Part shown: positions 63,920-64,000 of the stretch, in pieces
How positions within the stretch are numbered: the first letter of the stretch is position 1
How the letters are laid out: each line of letters opens with the position of its first letter
Assembly: GCF_024137965.1 (NCBI RefSeq)
Contig: NZ_CP099975.1
Location: 3,596,001 to 3,660,000 of the forward strand
Direction: 5' to 3'
DNA from: Halomonas sp. Y3
GTDB taxonomy: Bacteria; Pseudomonadota; Gammaproteobacteria; Pseudomonadales; Halomonadaceae
Length of the DNA: 64,000 nt
Program-made: the position numbers and the translations under genes
Notes under the pieces: generated by a model
The model's input: the letters and a program-made list of their open reading frames with translations, nothing else
Told to the model about the DNA's origin: nothing
Databases searched by the model: none

Positions 63920-64000
63920 TCACCCCGTGATTGCTTCGACGGACAGACCGCGCTTGGCGGCGATGTCTTCCGGCGCTTGCATGGAGGTCAGGCCCTTGAC
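63920..64000 (-). CDS. rpsE: 30S ribosomal protein S5, C-terminal fragment
   Basis: The last 26 codons are inside the window and encode [18 protein letters not shown] followed by LSVEAITG and TGA. This aligns with the C-terminus of E. coli S5, and the gene is in its expected place upstream of rpmD in the spc operon. Confidence 0.93.
   Translation of the reverse strand, partial: VKGLTSMQAPEDIAAKRGLSVEAITG

Overview
The window is chromosomal DNA from a high-GC gammaproteobacterium. Gene order matches pseudomonad-type genomes in several blocks: ispB / rplU-rpmA-obgE-proB / rpsT-murJ-ribF-ileS-lspA-fkpB-ispH / type IV minor pilins, and ssb-MFS-uvrA next to the alpha ribosomal operon. Together with the REP-like repeats and the gene complement this fits a Halomonadaceae (Halomonas-like) genome. 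That assignment is inferred from synteny and base composition, because no 16S gene is present.

Layout. 1-9.3 kb: ftsY (partial) and rsmD diverge, zapB follows, then a long minus-strand run: fadL-like porin, prfB (programmed +1 frameshift), lysS, a small conserved gene, a DHA2 drug exporter, bolA, a holD-like gene and rimI. 9.6-12.8 kb: a metal module in which a MerR regulator, a Cu+-type P-type ATPase and a 24-residue membrane peptide are chained by stop/start overlaps. 12.9-18.7 kb: type IV minor pilin genes (fimT-like on plus; pilE, fimT/U, pilV, pilW, pilX on minus), interrupted by a complete IS3-family element at the place where pilY1 would be expected; pilW carries a 22-unit hexanucleotide tract. 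18.8-27.2 kb: ispH-fkpB-lspA-ileS-ribF-murJ and rpsT, with REP-like palindromes between genes. 27.4-31.9 kb: proB, obgE, rpmA, rplU, then divergent ispB and a tRNA-Pro(CGG). 32-36 kb: UspA protein, SLC13/DASS transporter, phospholipase D-family lipoprotein and a small membrane protein. 36-39.9 kb: an Lgt-like/TlpA fusion and rapA.

40.9-49.7 kb is the most distinctive region. It is a plus-strand cluster of nine genes: FAD oxidoreductase, LitR/CarH-type MerR regulator, CPD photolyase, NTF2-like protein, SDR, amine-oxidase-like flavoprotein, DUF1365, cyclopropane-fatty-acid-synthase-like methyltransferase and DUF2878. The regulator appears to lack the B12-binding residues of CarH. The first promoter carries two TnTACA half-sites 11 bp apart, as in CarH operators, and a second such pair lies inside the NTF2-like gene upstream of a good -10 box. 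I read it as a light- or photo-oxidative-stress-induced DNA repair and membrane-lipid modification operon. fabA-fabB follows directly, so unsaturated fatty acid synthesis sits beside enzymes predicted to modify unsaturated acyl chains.

51.6-58.5 kb: PlsC acyltransferase, RmlD-like protein, ssb, a YajR-like MFS transporter and divergent uvrA. 58.6-64 kb: the end of the spc operon and the alpha operon (rpsE partial, rpmD, rplO, secY, rpmJ, rpsM, rpsK, rpsD, rpoA, rplQ), closed by a strong terminator. No CRISPR array, prophage, rRNA or replication origin was seen.
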